NCBI GenBank assembly: GCA_016841625.1
Contig: JAENYU010000016.1
Coordinates: forward strand, 1 to 39,088
Length of the DNA stretch: 39,088 bases
Direction of reading: 5' to 3'
DNA from: Methanobacteriota archaeon
Lineage (GTDB): Archaea; Halobacteriota; Methanosarcinia; Methanosarcinales; Methanosarcinaceae
In this document: positions 16,225 through 23,705 of the stretch, piece after piece
Position numbering within the stretch: position 1 is the first letter of the stretch
Layout of the letters: each line of letters begins with the position of its first letter
The notes under the pieces: generated by a model
Databases searched by the model: none
Told to the model about the DNA's origin: nothing
Seen by the model: the letters and a program-made list of their open reading frames with translations, nothing else
Made by a program: the position numbers and the translations under genes

Positions 16225-16884
16225 TCAAACTTCCACAAGCTCGACTTCTATGGGTTTGTCCTCTTCGGCTTCCTCAATACTTATCAGGGCGCAGGAGCCC
16301 TTACAGGCTTCCCCGGGGTTCACCACTGTGGTCTTTCCGACCTTTTCTATGCCTCTGGCTTCGTGGATATGCCCGCAGACTATAAGGTCTACCCTCTCCA
16401 GAAACTTCTGGATGGCGGTGCTGCCCACATGCCCGCAGGGGATTTCGTCACAGGCTCCCTGGGGAGGGGCGTGGGTCAGGAGCACTATTGGCCCGCAGTT
16501 GCCTTCATCTTCCGCCGAGCAGACCATTCCTTCAAGGGTGCTTTCGATTTCTTCTTCAGGAATCTCAAAGGGGGTGTTGAAGGGAGTGGGGTTCGAGCCT
16601 CCGAGCCCGATGAAACGGATTTTCCCGATCTGTTCGGCTTTTCCGTGGAGGTTGGTCGCCTTAGAGGCGTCCAGAGCTTCCAGAATGCTCTTCTGGTCGC
16701 AGTTCCCTGGAATTGCAAGCACGGGTTTGTCGAACAGCTCCATGAGTTCCTCGACCTTTTCATCGGGGCCGAAATTGGTCAGGTCCCCTACGATGACTGC
16801 AAGGTCGAAGTCTCCTGCCCGTTCCACGATTGCCTTTATCTTCGAATAGTCCCCGTGGGGGTCGGAAATTGCGAGTATCTTCAT
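16225..16884 (-). CDS. Calcineurin-like metallophosphoesterase (YfcE-like)
   Basis: 219 residues with all metallophosphoesterase blocks: ISDPHGD (the D-x-H motif), VGDLTNFG, IPGNCDQ (GNxD/H), LLTHAPPQG and CGHIHEARG, then VNPGEA. Two metal ions should bind. Single-domain archaeal enzymes of this type are phosphodiesterases or phosphatases; the substrate is unknown. A strong GGGATAAGG lies just before the ATG. The divergent region to trmY contains a 19-bp repeat array. Confidence 0.9.
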   Translation of the reverse strand: MKILAISDPHGDYSKIKAIVERAGDFDLAVIVGDLTNFGPDEKVEELMELFDKPVLAIPGNCDQKSILEALDASKATNLHGKAEQIGKIRFIGLGGSNPTPFNTPFEIPEEEIESTLEGMVCSAEDEGNCGPIVLLTHAPPQGACDEIPCGHVGSTAIQKFLERVDLIVCGHIHEARGIEKVGKTTVVNPGEACKGSCALISIEEAEEDKPIEVELVEV

Positions 16885-16935
16885 CCTTATCCCTTCCTTG
16901 CTCTTGATTTTTTAAGTATTATAACTGTTTTCTCT

Positions 16936-17030
16936 GTATGATTTCTTTTTTCCAGTATGATTTCTTTTTTCCGGTATGGTCTATTCTTTCCAGTATGATT
17001 TATTTTTTTCAGTATGATTTCATCTGGGTT
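16936..17030. repeat. 19-bp tandem repeat, 5 copies
   Basis: Copies of GTATGATTTCTTTTTTCCA start at 16936, 16955, 16974, 16993 and 17012, with an exact 19-bp period. It lies in the divergent promoter region between the phosphoesterase and trmY. Confidence 0.9.
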
Positions 17031-17053
17031 TTGCCAGTGAACATGCATACATC

Positions 17054-17060
17054 TTTTATA
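17054..17060 (+). promoter_or_regulatory. TATA box of trmY; leaderless start predicted
   Basis: TTTTATA centred 29 bp before the trmY ATG at 17086. With the usual archaeal spacing, transcription would begin within about 3 nt of the ATG. No Shine-Dalgarno is present. Confidence 0.55.
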
Positions 17061-17085
17061 TCCCTTCCGTAAATATAGTGCCTCC

Positions 17086-17721
17086 ATGCGCGATATTGTT
17101 ATTATAGGGCACAAGGCAATGACAAGCGGAGATTTCCCCTTAAACGACCTTCCGGGTTCGGCGGGCCGGATGGACATTCTCTGCCGCTGTGTGAGTTCTG
17201 CCCTCTTTCTCTCTTTCGGGATGCGAAGAGACGTAAACGTACACCTGCTCCTCCTCGGGGAACCCGACCCCGGAAAAATCGTGCGCTTTGACGGCATGAC
17301 CCTGAGGTACCTGAACCCGGACGAGCGCAGCAGCGGCTCCTTAATCCAGAAAGCTCTAAAAAAAGAGGTTTCCGAGCAGGAGATCCGGTCCATGCCAGGC
17401 GTCTGGGTCCGCAGGGGTGACCTGAAAACCCTGCTGGAACAGTTTAAGGAGCGCACCCTGCTCTATCTCCGGGAAGACGGGGCAGATATAAGGGAAGTTG
17501 CCCGGGAAATTAAGGACCCTGTCTTTATCCTCGGGGACCACACCGGGGTCACCGAAGAAGAGGAAGAGGAAATCCTTGGGGCAGGGGCTAAAATTATCTC
17601 TGTTGGTCCGATTTCCCTGCACTCCAACCACTGCATAACCCTTATCCACAACGAACTTGACAGGCTGGAAGCTGAAGCCGAGCCTGCTGTTGAAACTGAG
17701 GGAGGAGAGACCCAGGAGTGA
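17086..17721 (+). CDS. trmY: tRNA (pseudouridine54-N1)-methyltransferase TrmY
   Basis: 211 residues of the SPOUT-class TrmY family, which uses SAM to turn pseudouridine-54 of tRNA into m1-pseudouridine. Seen: IIGHKAMTSGDFPLNDLPGSAGRMDILCRC at the start (split here only by description), VHLLLLGEPDPGK, and the SPOUT knot region FILGDHTGVTEEEE, then ISVGPISLHSNHCITLIHNELDR. The acidic tail is variable. pus10, which makes the substrate pseudouridine, is the next gene on the same strand. Confidence 0.95.
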   Translation: MRDIVIIGHKAMTSGDFPLNDLPGSAGRMDILCRCVSSALFLSFGMRRDVNVHLLLLGEPDPGKIVRFDGMTLRYLNPDERSSGSLIQKALKKEVSEQEIRSMPGVWVRRGDLKTLLEQFKERTLLYLREDGADIREVAREIKDPVFILGDHTGVTEEEEEEILGAGAKIISVGPISLHSNHCITLIHNELDRLEAEAEPAVETEGGETQE

Positions 17722-17813
17722 GGTGGTTACGGTAAGGAGTACATGTTGCGGGAGTTCAAACACAAAAAGTTATATCACAGTTCCCTGTATCAGGATAGAC
17801 GCTTACCCGGATA

Positions 17814-17837
17814 TTTACCTTTACCTTTACCTTTACC
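17814..17837. repeat. 6-bp repeat TTTACC x4
   Basis: Four exact TTTACC copies directly before the 11-bp array, in the trmY-pus10 gap. Confidence 0.9.
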
Positions 17838-17856
17838 TTTAATTCTATCTATTCAC

Positions 17857-17955
17857 CAATCATCTGTCAATCATTTATCAATCATTTATCGTTCATCTGT
17901 CAATTATTTATCAATTATTTATCAATCATTTATCGTTCATCTGTCAATCATTTAC
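17857..17955. repeat. 11-bp tandem repeat, 9 copies, with a 44-bp higher-order pattern
   Basis: Units of CAATCATTTAT and variants run without a break. The variant CGTTCATCTGT occurs at 17890 and 17934, 44 bp apart, showing that blocks of four units were duplicated. Confidence 0.9.
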
Positions 17956-18010
17956 CATGTCGCTCATTTCCCCGGCTACCCCGAACAAGCTCTCAAGAAA
18001 GTGAAACAAA

Positions 18011-19306
18011 ATGGATGTACTGGAAATTTCAAAAAAGATACTTCAGGAAGGCCCTGTCTGCGACCACTGTATGGGCCGCCAGTTTGCAAAATTATCCACG
18101 GGCCTCAGCAATATGGAGCGGGGTCAGGCCGTTAAGCTGACCCTTGCCCTGGAAGGGGACCTCGTCTATAAAACTGAAAAAGACGACACCCTTCTCAGGG
18201 AACTTGCCCCCTGCAGTGCCTACGCAAGAAAAACGCTTGGAATCAAAGGCGAGGACGAGCAGTGTTGCGTCTGCCTTGACCTGTTCCGGAAACTGGACTT
18301 CTGGGCCGAAGAAGCGGTCAGGCAGCTCGAAGGCATTGATTATTCCACTTTCCTCGTGGGCACGAAGGTGAGTGGGCTTCTGAGTGAAAACGAAGAAATC
18401 CTCTGGGCCGAGACCGGGACCTCTTATGCCGAGCAGCTGAAGACCGAGGTCAACCGGGAGGTCGGGAAGCTGATCGCCGGGAAGGTAGGAAAAGACGTCG
18501 ATTTCGAAAACCCGGACATAGTGATTACCCTTGACCTTGCAAAGGAGACGCTGGAGCTTCAGGTCAGGTCAGTGTATATCTATGGCAGGTACAGGAAAAT
18601 GATCCGCGGCATCCCCCAGACCCGCTGGCCCTGCCGAAAATGCAGGGGGAAGGGCTGCGAGTGCTGCGATTTCACGGGCAAGCAGTACCCCGAATCCGTG
18701 GACGAACTGATCAAAGGCCCTGTGGTGGAAGCTTTCCTGGCTATGGATACGGCTTTCCACGGTTCGGGCAGGGAGGATATCGACGCCCTGATGCTCGGGA
18801 GTGGAAGGCCCTTCGTGGTGGAAGCAAAATCCCCGAAAAAACGCTCTGCGGACCTTGAGAAGCTGATGAAGGAGATCAACGAGCAGGCAGCAGGAAAAGT
18901 CGAGCTAAGGGACCTGAAATTCGTTCCAAAGGGCATGATAGAAATCCTGAAAAACTCGAAGGCGGATAAAGCTTATAAGCTTAAAGTTACATTTAAAGAG
19001 CCTGTTTCAGAGGAAAAGCTTAAATCCTGCCTTGAAACTCTAAGTGACGCAGAGATAGCCCAGCAAACCCCCACGCGGGTGGCGCACCGACGGGCCGACC
19101 TTATCCGCAAAAGGCGCGTTCATGAAATGGAGCTTAAAGAGTTTACCGATGGCGGCTATGCCTTTATCACGGTGCACTGCGAAGGCGGGCTCTACGTGAA
19201 AGAGCTGGTTTCAGGGGATGAGGGCAGGACAAAACCGAGCCTCAGCGGGCTTTTAGGAGTCCCTGCGCTGGTGGAAGAGCTTGACGTAATCAACGTCGAT
19301 ATCTGA
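18011..19306 (+). CDS. pus10: tRNA pseudouridine(54/55) synthase Pus10
   Basis: 431 residues. The N-terminal part has the zinc site CDHCMGRQFA (17-20) and CCVCLDLFRK (about 79), followed by a THUMP-like region. The C-terminal catalytic domain has GSGREDIDALMLGSGRPFV, holding the catalytic Asp, and a late QQTPTRVAHRRADLIRKR. Archaeal Pus10 makes pseudouridine 54 and 55 in the T-loop. Its TGA stop lies inside the first unit of a 17-bp repeat array. Upstream is trmY, downstream rpl21e and rpoF, an arrangement familiar in euryarchaea. Confidence 0.95.
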   Translation: MDVLEISKKILQEGPVCDHCMGRQFAKLSTGLSNMERGQAVKLTLALEGDLVYKTEKDDTLLRELAPCSAYARKTLGIKGEDEQCCVCLDLFRKLDFWAEEAVRQLEGIDYSTFLVGTKVSGLLSENEEILWAETGTSYAEQLKTEVNREVGKLIAGKVGKDVDFENPDIVITLDLAKETLELQVRSVYIYGRYRKMIRGIPQTRWPCRKCRGKGCECCDFTGKQYPESVDELIKGPVVEAFLAMDTAFHGSGREDIDALMLGSGRPFVVEAKSPKKRSADLEKLMKEINEQAAGKVELRDLKFVPKGMIEILKNSKADKAYKLKVTFKEPVSEEKLKSCLETLSDAEIAQQTPTRVAHRRADLIRKRRVHEMELKEFTDGGYAFITVHCEGGLYVKELVSGDEGRTKPSLSGLLGVPALVEELDVINVDI

Positions 19307-19440
19307 ATACGGTTTATACCCGAATCAGATCCAGATCTGAATCAGACCAAATATCCGAATCAAGTTTATATCCGAATCAGATCAAATGTTCGAATCAGAC
19401 TCATATGTCCGAATCAGACTCATATATCTGAGTCAGGCAA
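19303..19440. repeat. Degenerate 17-19-bp repeat array after pus10
   Basis: About eight units like CCGAATCAGATCAAATAT; further decayed units continue to about 19490. The first unit overlaps the pus10 TGA (19304-19306). Confidence 0.75.
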
Positions 19441-19504
19441 TGGCTGAATCGGGGTTACGTCTGGATCGGACCTGCATCCGATCAAATTATCTCGGTCTGG
19501 CAGG

Positions 19505-19520
19505 TTTATTTAAATAATAT
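19505..19520 (+). promoter_or_regulatory. TATA region of rpl21e
   Basis: TTTATTTAAATAATAT about 80 bp before rpl21e predicts a start near 19540 and a leader of about 50 nt that ends with GGAGG. Confidence 0.5.
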
Positions 19521-19565
19521 TCATCTTATTAGATAGAAGATCTTATTAAAGAGAATTTACATTAA

Positions 19566-19889
<324 letters not shown>

Positions 19890-19903
19890 ACACAGTGCAG
19901 ATG

Positions 19904-19923
19904 TTAGGTTTCATACAACCTAA
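19904..19923 (+). terminator. Hairpin after rpl21e
   Basis: Perfect stem TTAGGTT/AACCTAA with a 6-nt loop, 15 nt after the rpl21e stop. It may stabilise the 3' end of the mRNA or attenuate read-through into rpoF. Confidence 0.5.
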
Positions 19924-20196
19924 CCCACTTTTATCCCCACTCGTTTACCTGTAGCATTTTTGCGTAACGTTTAAGCTCCCTACTTCGCAGTTTAAAAAAT
20001 AGTAGCACAATCTTTAAGCTGTTTTTTCAGGTAGAAACTTTCAGGTAGGAAGCGGATGTGTGCAAAAAAAGGTTTGCAAAGAGGGGATTTGCCAGAGCTG
20101 CTTTTGAAAATATCAGGTTTCAGATTATCCAGAGGCATCTACAGCAGGTCCGGAGACATTGGATGTCCGGAAACTTTAGTTCCAGAGACATCTATA

Positions 20197-20206
20197 ATTA
20201 TATATC
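20197..20206 (+). promoter_or_regulatory. Possible internal promoter for rpoF
   Basis: AATTATATAT in the 503-bp gap between rpl21e and rpoF. A start near 20230 would give rpoF a leader of about 160 nt. Two overlapping frames of 70-74 codons around 20056-20280 lack support as genes. Confidence 0.35.
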
Positions 20207-20392
20207 GTTTGTCAAACATACAACTGAGTTATCTCCGGATGGTCGAATTAGTCGACAGGTTGAAGCTTAAGAAAAGTTAACAGGTGGAAATTAATAGTAG
20301 CCGATTAAGGGAAGGACAGAAGATAAATCGAAATCGATTGTCCTGAAGAGCGGTAACTACCTGAAATTCTAGCCCAATAAGAGTGTATTCCA

Positions 20393-20746
20393 ATGATAGT
20401 TAAGGAAGTCCTGAATGAAGAGTTATTGACGCTGGCTGAAGTCAAGGAAATACTGTCCGATATTGCGGAAGAGCGCAGAGAGAGAGATCTGGAATTGGCA
20501 TACGAGTTTCGAAAAGCCCTTCACCACGCGGAGTTGTTTGCAAAAGCCAGTCCTGGAAAATCCAGGGAACTGGTCAACAAGCTGCTTGAACTCGAAAAAA
20601 TGAAGCCTGTTATCGCGATCCGGATTGCAGATCTCATACCCCAGTCCAGGGATGAACTCAGGGCTGTTTACGCTAAAGAAAAGTACACCCTCAGCAGTGA
20701 GGAACTTGACCAGATACTCGAGTTAGTAGCCGAGGCAATTGACTGA
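20393..20746 (+). CDS. rpoF: DNA-directed RNA polymerase subunit F (Rpo4)
   Basis: 117 residues of the archaeal Rpo4/Rpb4 family: IVKEVLNEELLTLAEVKEIL at the start, RKALHHAELFAKASPGKSRE in the middle, and an HRDC-like C-terminal part with PVIAIRIADLIPQSRDELRA and LDQILELVAEAID. It forms the stalk of RNA polymerase with Rpo7 (not in this window). A short conserved cluster with rpl21e on one side and DUF655/ksgA on the other is typical for euryarchaea. Confidence 0.95.
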   Translation: MIVKEVLNEELLTLAEVKEILSDIAEERRERDLELAYEFRKALHHAELFAKASPGKSRELVNKLLELEKMKPVIAIRIADLIPQSRDELRAVYAKEKYTLSSEELDQILELVAEAID

Positions 20747-20835
20747 ATTAGGGGCAGTGGAATAGGAAAAATAGAATAAATAGAAAAGCTATATAGCAGT
20801 TTTTATCTTGTTATTCGTTAGGGTAGTCTTGAAAA

Positions 20836-21158
20836 GCTGGGAACATATATTTAAGTATCTGGGAACATCTTGACCTGAGGAATTGTTCTGGAGGTTAAGG
20901 AATCCCCCTGACCGGAGGATATCCGCATAGCTCGGGTAAGCTCTTAATACCGGGGAATCTGGCATCGCCGGGGGATTGCATAGGTTGCCTGAAGGCTGGA
21001 GAATTCTCCATCCGGAAGACGACCATTAAAAGCTGGGAATATCCCTTATGCAGTAAGGGAATATTTAGTACGGGGAATGTCCCTTAAAGGGAATATTCTA
21101 TTCATGCTTATGGTAATTGGGAATATCCTGAGCCCATAGATAGCCGGGAGTGTCCCGG
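20836..21158. repeat. Array of small palindromes/hairpins between rpoF and DUF655
   Basis: About ten quasi-palindromic units with a GGGAATATCCC-like core spaced roughly 25-40 bp. Clear examples are GGATATCC (20917), TGGAGAATTCTCCA (20997-21010), a stem AATATCCCTTA with TAAGGGAATATT (21038-21065), and CCGGGA-GTG-TCCCGG (21144-21158). The gap is 450 bp and holds no gene. Confidence 0.65.
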
Positions 21159-21204
21159 TTGCAAATTATGTTCAGGGGTTAATTTATAGATAGGATGGGT
21201 GCTG

Positions 21205-21966
21205 ATGAGAGAAGAAAATTCACAATCGGGTAGACCGCAAACGGGTAGACCGCAAACGGGCAGAAGTACTACTGATAAATCTTCTTCTGATAGACGTTCG
21301 GCAGGTAGGCCTCACTCTGAAAGAGGCCCACGCCCATCAGGCTCTCGCTCATCAGGCACTCACCATTCCGGGAAAGGCGGGGAGAATTCCGGTGAAAGGG
21401 AAGAATACGTATGGGTGCTTGATTACCTCCCTTACGGGAAAGCAGTGGATGCAAGGTCCATGTCCCAGAAAAAGCCCCTGGTCCAGGCAGTTGGCGACAA
21501 GAAGTTCACCCTGATGGAGCTTGTACCCAAGAACGGCGTGATTCCGGAAATCCAGTCAAGGGTTTACGTCGGGTCCGGGGACAGGGATGCTATAGACCAT
21601 GTGAAGCAGCGCGTCGGCCATTCCGACCTGACCCACGGCGCAAACCTCGAACTCCCTTACATCCTTGAAGCCTGCGTCCGGCATCAGGAAGAGAGATTCG
21701 TAAAGTTCTTCAATGAAGCTCATTCCATCACCACCCGCCTGCACATGCTCGAACTCCTTCCGGGGATCGGGAAAAAGCTCATGTGGTCCATTATCGATGA
21801 GCGTAAGAAAGGGGACTTTAAGAGCTTCCAGAACCTCCACGAAAGGATTCCGAGTCTTCACGACCCTGCCAAGGTAATAGCCCACAGGATCGAAGAAGAA
21901 CTCAAAGACGACTTTATCAAGTACAGGCTCTTTACCACGCCTCCGCATCGGCAGAGGCCGGCCTGA
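21205..21966 (+). CDS. DUF655 family nucleic-acid-binding protein
   Basis: 253 residues from ATG 21205 (GTG 21199 is in frame; AGGATG at 21192-21197 fits either). Residues 1-65 are disordered and basic (GRPQT repeats, Ser/Arg/His-rich). The DUF655 domain follows: EYVWVLDYLPYGKAVDARS, an S1/OB-like part with SRVYVGSGDRDAIDHV, and a helix-hairpin-helix motif MLELLPGIGKKLMWSIIDER. The family is archaeal, of unknown function, and usually coded between rpoF and ksgA as here; a role in RNA or ribosome handling is inferred from that context. Confidence 0.85.
   Translation: MREENSQSGRPQTGRPQTGRSTTDKSSSDRRSAGRPHSERGPRPSGSRSSGTHHSGKGGENSGEREEYVWVLDYLPYGKAVDARSMSQKKPLVQAVGDKKFTLMELVPKNGVIPEIQSRVYVGSGDRDAIDHVKQRVGHSDLTHGANLELPYILEACVRHQEERFVKFFNEAHSITTRLHMLELLPGIGKKLMWSIIDERKKGDFKSFQNLHERIPSLHDPAKVIAHRIEEELKDDFIKYRLFTTPPHRQRPA
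21227..21256. repeat. In-frame 15-bp coding repeat in DUF655
   Basis: CGGGTAGACCGCAAA twice, plus a diverged third copy, encoding GRPQT repeats in the disordered N-terminus. Confidence 0.85.
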
Positions 21967-22071
21967 AGGGAATTTTTTGAAGAAGCCCTTCACTTTCATT
22001 CCTTTTTTAGATCCATTTCGTTCAGCCTATCCGTTATCTAATTCAGTCTATCCATTCAGGAGTTTTCAGCT

Positions 22072-22893
22072 TTGGTTCATTCTATTCTAAGGAAATACCG
22101 CATAAAAGGCGGCGTTCTCGACCAGCACTTCCTGATCGATGCCGGTTATCTCGACCGGATCGTTGCAGCCGCCGACCTGAGCTCCGAGGACACGGTACTC
22201 GAGATCGGGGCCGGCATCGGGAACCTCACCGAAAGGCTTGCGAGGAAGGCGAAAAAAGTTCTCGCAATCGAACTTGACCCTGCCCTTGTAGCAGTCCTCC
22301 ACGACCGCTTCGATGCCGTGGAAAACATCGAGATCATTCCCGGCGATGCCCTGAAGCTTGACTTTCCCGATTTTGACAAAGCCGTCTCTAACCTCCCCTA
22401 CTCCATCTCCTCGGAAATCACTTTCAAGCTCCTGCGCCATGAGTTCAAAATGGGCATCCTCATGTACCAGTACGAGTTTGCAAAGCGTATGGTCTCTCCC
22501 CCGAACTGTAAGGACTACTCCCGCCTCACAGTCAACACCTCCTACTTTGCCGATGCCTCCATCCTCATGAAGGTCCCAAAAAGCGCCTTCCAGCCCGTCC
22601 CTGAAGTCGATTCCGCCGTGATCAAACTGGTCCCCCGCCCGGCTCCCTTCGAAGTCCGGGACGAGCCCTTTTTCCTTGAGTTTGTGCTAGCCGTCTTCAG
22701 CCAGCGGAGAAAGAAACTGCGAAACGCCATACTGAACACAAACCACCTCCTCAAGATCCCTGAGGTCAAGGAAATCGTAAACCAGCTCCCCGAAGAGTTC
22801 ATGGGCAAACGGGCTGAGAACCTGACCCCCGGGGAACTCGCGGAAGTAGCGAACAGGATAGTCGAGCTGAAATCCGACCTGACATCTGACTGA
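22072..22893 (+). CDS. rsmA: 16S rRNA adenine dimethyltransferase KsgA/Dim1
   Basis: 273 residues. It has QHFLID at the start, the SAM loop LEIGAGIGNLTERL, acidic IELDP, GDALKL, and the catalytic NLPYSISSEI. The C-terminal domain has FQPVPEVDSAVI and FSQRRKKLRNAI. It dimethylates two adjacent adenines in helix 45 of 16S rRNA during small-subunit maturation. The start is TTG 22072, supported by AGGAG at 22058-22062 (9 nt spacing); there is no ATG close by in frame. Confidence 0.96.
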   Translation: MVHSILRKYRIKGGVLDQHFLIDAGYLDRIVAAADLSSEDTVLEIGAGIGNLTERLARKAKKVLAIELDPALVAVLHDRFDAVENIEIIPGDALKLDFPDFDKAVSNLPYSISSEITFKLLRHEFKMGILMYQYEFAKRMVSPPNCKDYSRLTVNTSYFADASILMKVPKSAFQPVPEVDSAVIKLVPRPAPFEVRDEPFFLEFVLAVFSQRRKKLRNAILNTNHLLKIPEVKEIVNQLPEEFMGKRAENLTPGELAEVANRIVELKSDLTSD

Positions 22894-22969
22894 AATCTAA
22901 CTGAAATCGACTGAAATCCGACCTGGCATCTGACCGCAATTCGGATCCGAACCCTGAACCTGAGAATGC

Positions 22970-23578
22970 ATGGTGGAAATCGAATACAAAAATGCCCGGG
23001 TAAAGCTCGGTGACCCCGATCTTGTCTACGAACCCGCCGAAGACTCCTTTTTACTTGCCGATGCCGCCCTGGAGGATACAGAGTCTGGCATGCGCATCCT
23101 GGAAGTCGGAACAGGAAGCGGTTTTGTGTCTGCCGTGCTCCGGGCAAACTTCGAAAACGTCAGGATAATTGCGACAGAGATCAACCCCCATGCCGCCCGC
23201 TGTGCTAAGAAAAACGGGGTTGAGGTCCTCCGTACCGACCTTTTCAGGGGGATTAAACCCCGGAGCCCGGAAGCCCGCTTTGACCTGATCCTTTTCAACC
23301 CCCCGTATCTCCCAACTTCGGAGGAGGAAAAAGTGCCCGTCTGGCTTAATTACGCTTTCGACGGTGGGGCAAGCGGAAGGGAAACTCTGGAGCGTTTTTT
23401 TGCCGAGGTGAGGGCTTACCTCAGGCCGGGGGGGAGAATTCTGGTGCTGATTTCCTCGATCACGGGAGTTGAGGCTGTGCAGGAAAAGATGGAAGGGCTC
23501 GGGTTTGATGTGGATATTGCAGGGAGGACGAAGGTTTCTTTTGAGGAACTGGTAGTTGTAAGGGGAAAACTTTCGTGA
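22970..23578 (+). CDS. HemK2/Mtq2-type methyltransferase
   Basis: 202 residues, a single class I methyltransferase domain: YEPAEDSFLLADAAL at the start, SAM loop ILEVGTGSGFVSAVL, IATEINP, and the glutamine/lysine-type motif NPPYLP; AFDGGASGRETLERF follows. Length and the YEPAEDSF start fit the HemK2/N6AMT1/Mtq2 group, which methylates the GGQ glutamine of release factor aRF1. It is 76 bp after ksgA on the same strand. The last part of the cluster is therefore devoted to translation. Confidence 0.88.
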   Translation: MVEIEYKNARVKLGDPDLVYEPAEDSFLLADAALEDTESGMRILEVGTGSGFVSAVLRANFENVRIIATEINPHAARCAKKNGVEVLRTDLFRGIKPRSPEARFDLILFNPPYLPTSEEEKVPVWLNYAFDGGASGRETLERFFAEVRAYLRPGGRILVLISSITGVEAVQEKMEGLGFDVDIAGRTKVSFEELVVVRGKLS

Positions 23579-23610
23579 AATTTCGAATAAATGTAATTTG
23601 AGCTTTCTTT

Positions 23611-23705
23611 TTTGCTGCTTCAGTAAATTTCTTCTTTGCTGCTTCAGTAAGTTTCTTCTTTACTGCTTCAGTAAGTTTCTTCTTTACTGCTTCAGTAAGT
23701 CAATG
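23611..23705. repeat. 24-bp tandem repeat, 4 copies
   Basis: Copies start at 23611, 23635, 23659 and 23683, unit TTTACTGCTTCAGTAAGTTTCTTC. It lies between two convergent genes; the fourth copy encodes the last codons (LLKQ) and TAA stop of the minus-strand gene. Confidence 0.92.

Noticed and set aside
16590-16620. tRNA T-loop-like GGTTCGAGCC
   Set aside because: Lies in the coding part of the phosphoesterase and has no acceptor or anticodon stem around it; similar GGTTC matches near 9490 and 36810 are also inside genes.
17743-18135. 130-codon frame upstream of and overlapping pus10
   Set aside because: Most of it is translated 6-bp and 11-bp repeats; the pus10 start is well supported.
20056-20280. 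Two overlapping small frames (70 and 74 codons) between rpl21e and rpoF
   Set aside because: GGAAG precedes one ATG, but neither product shows a domain or hydrophobic pattern and the frames exclude each other; an untranslated leader is more likely.
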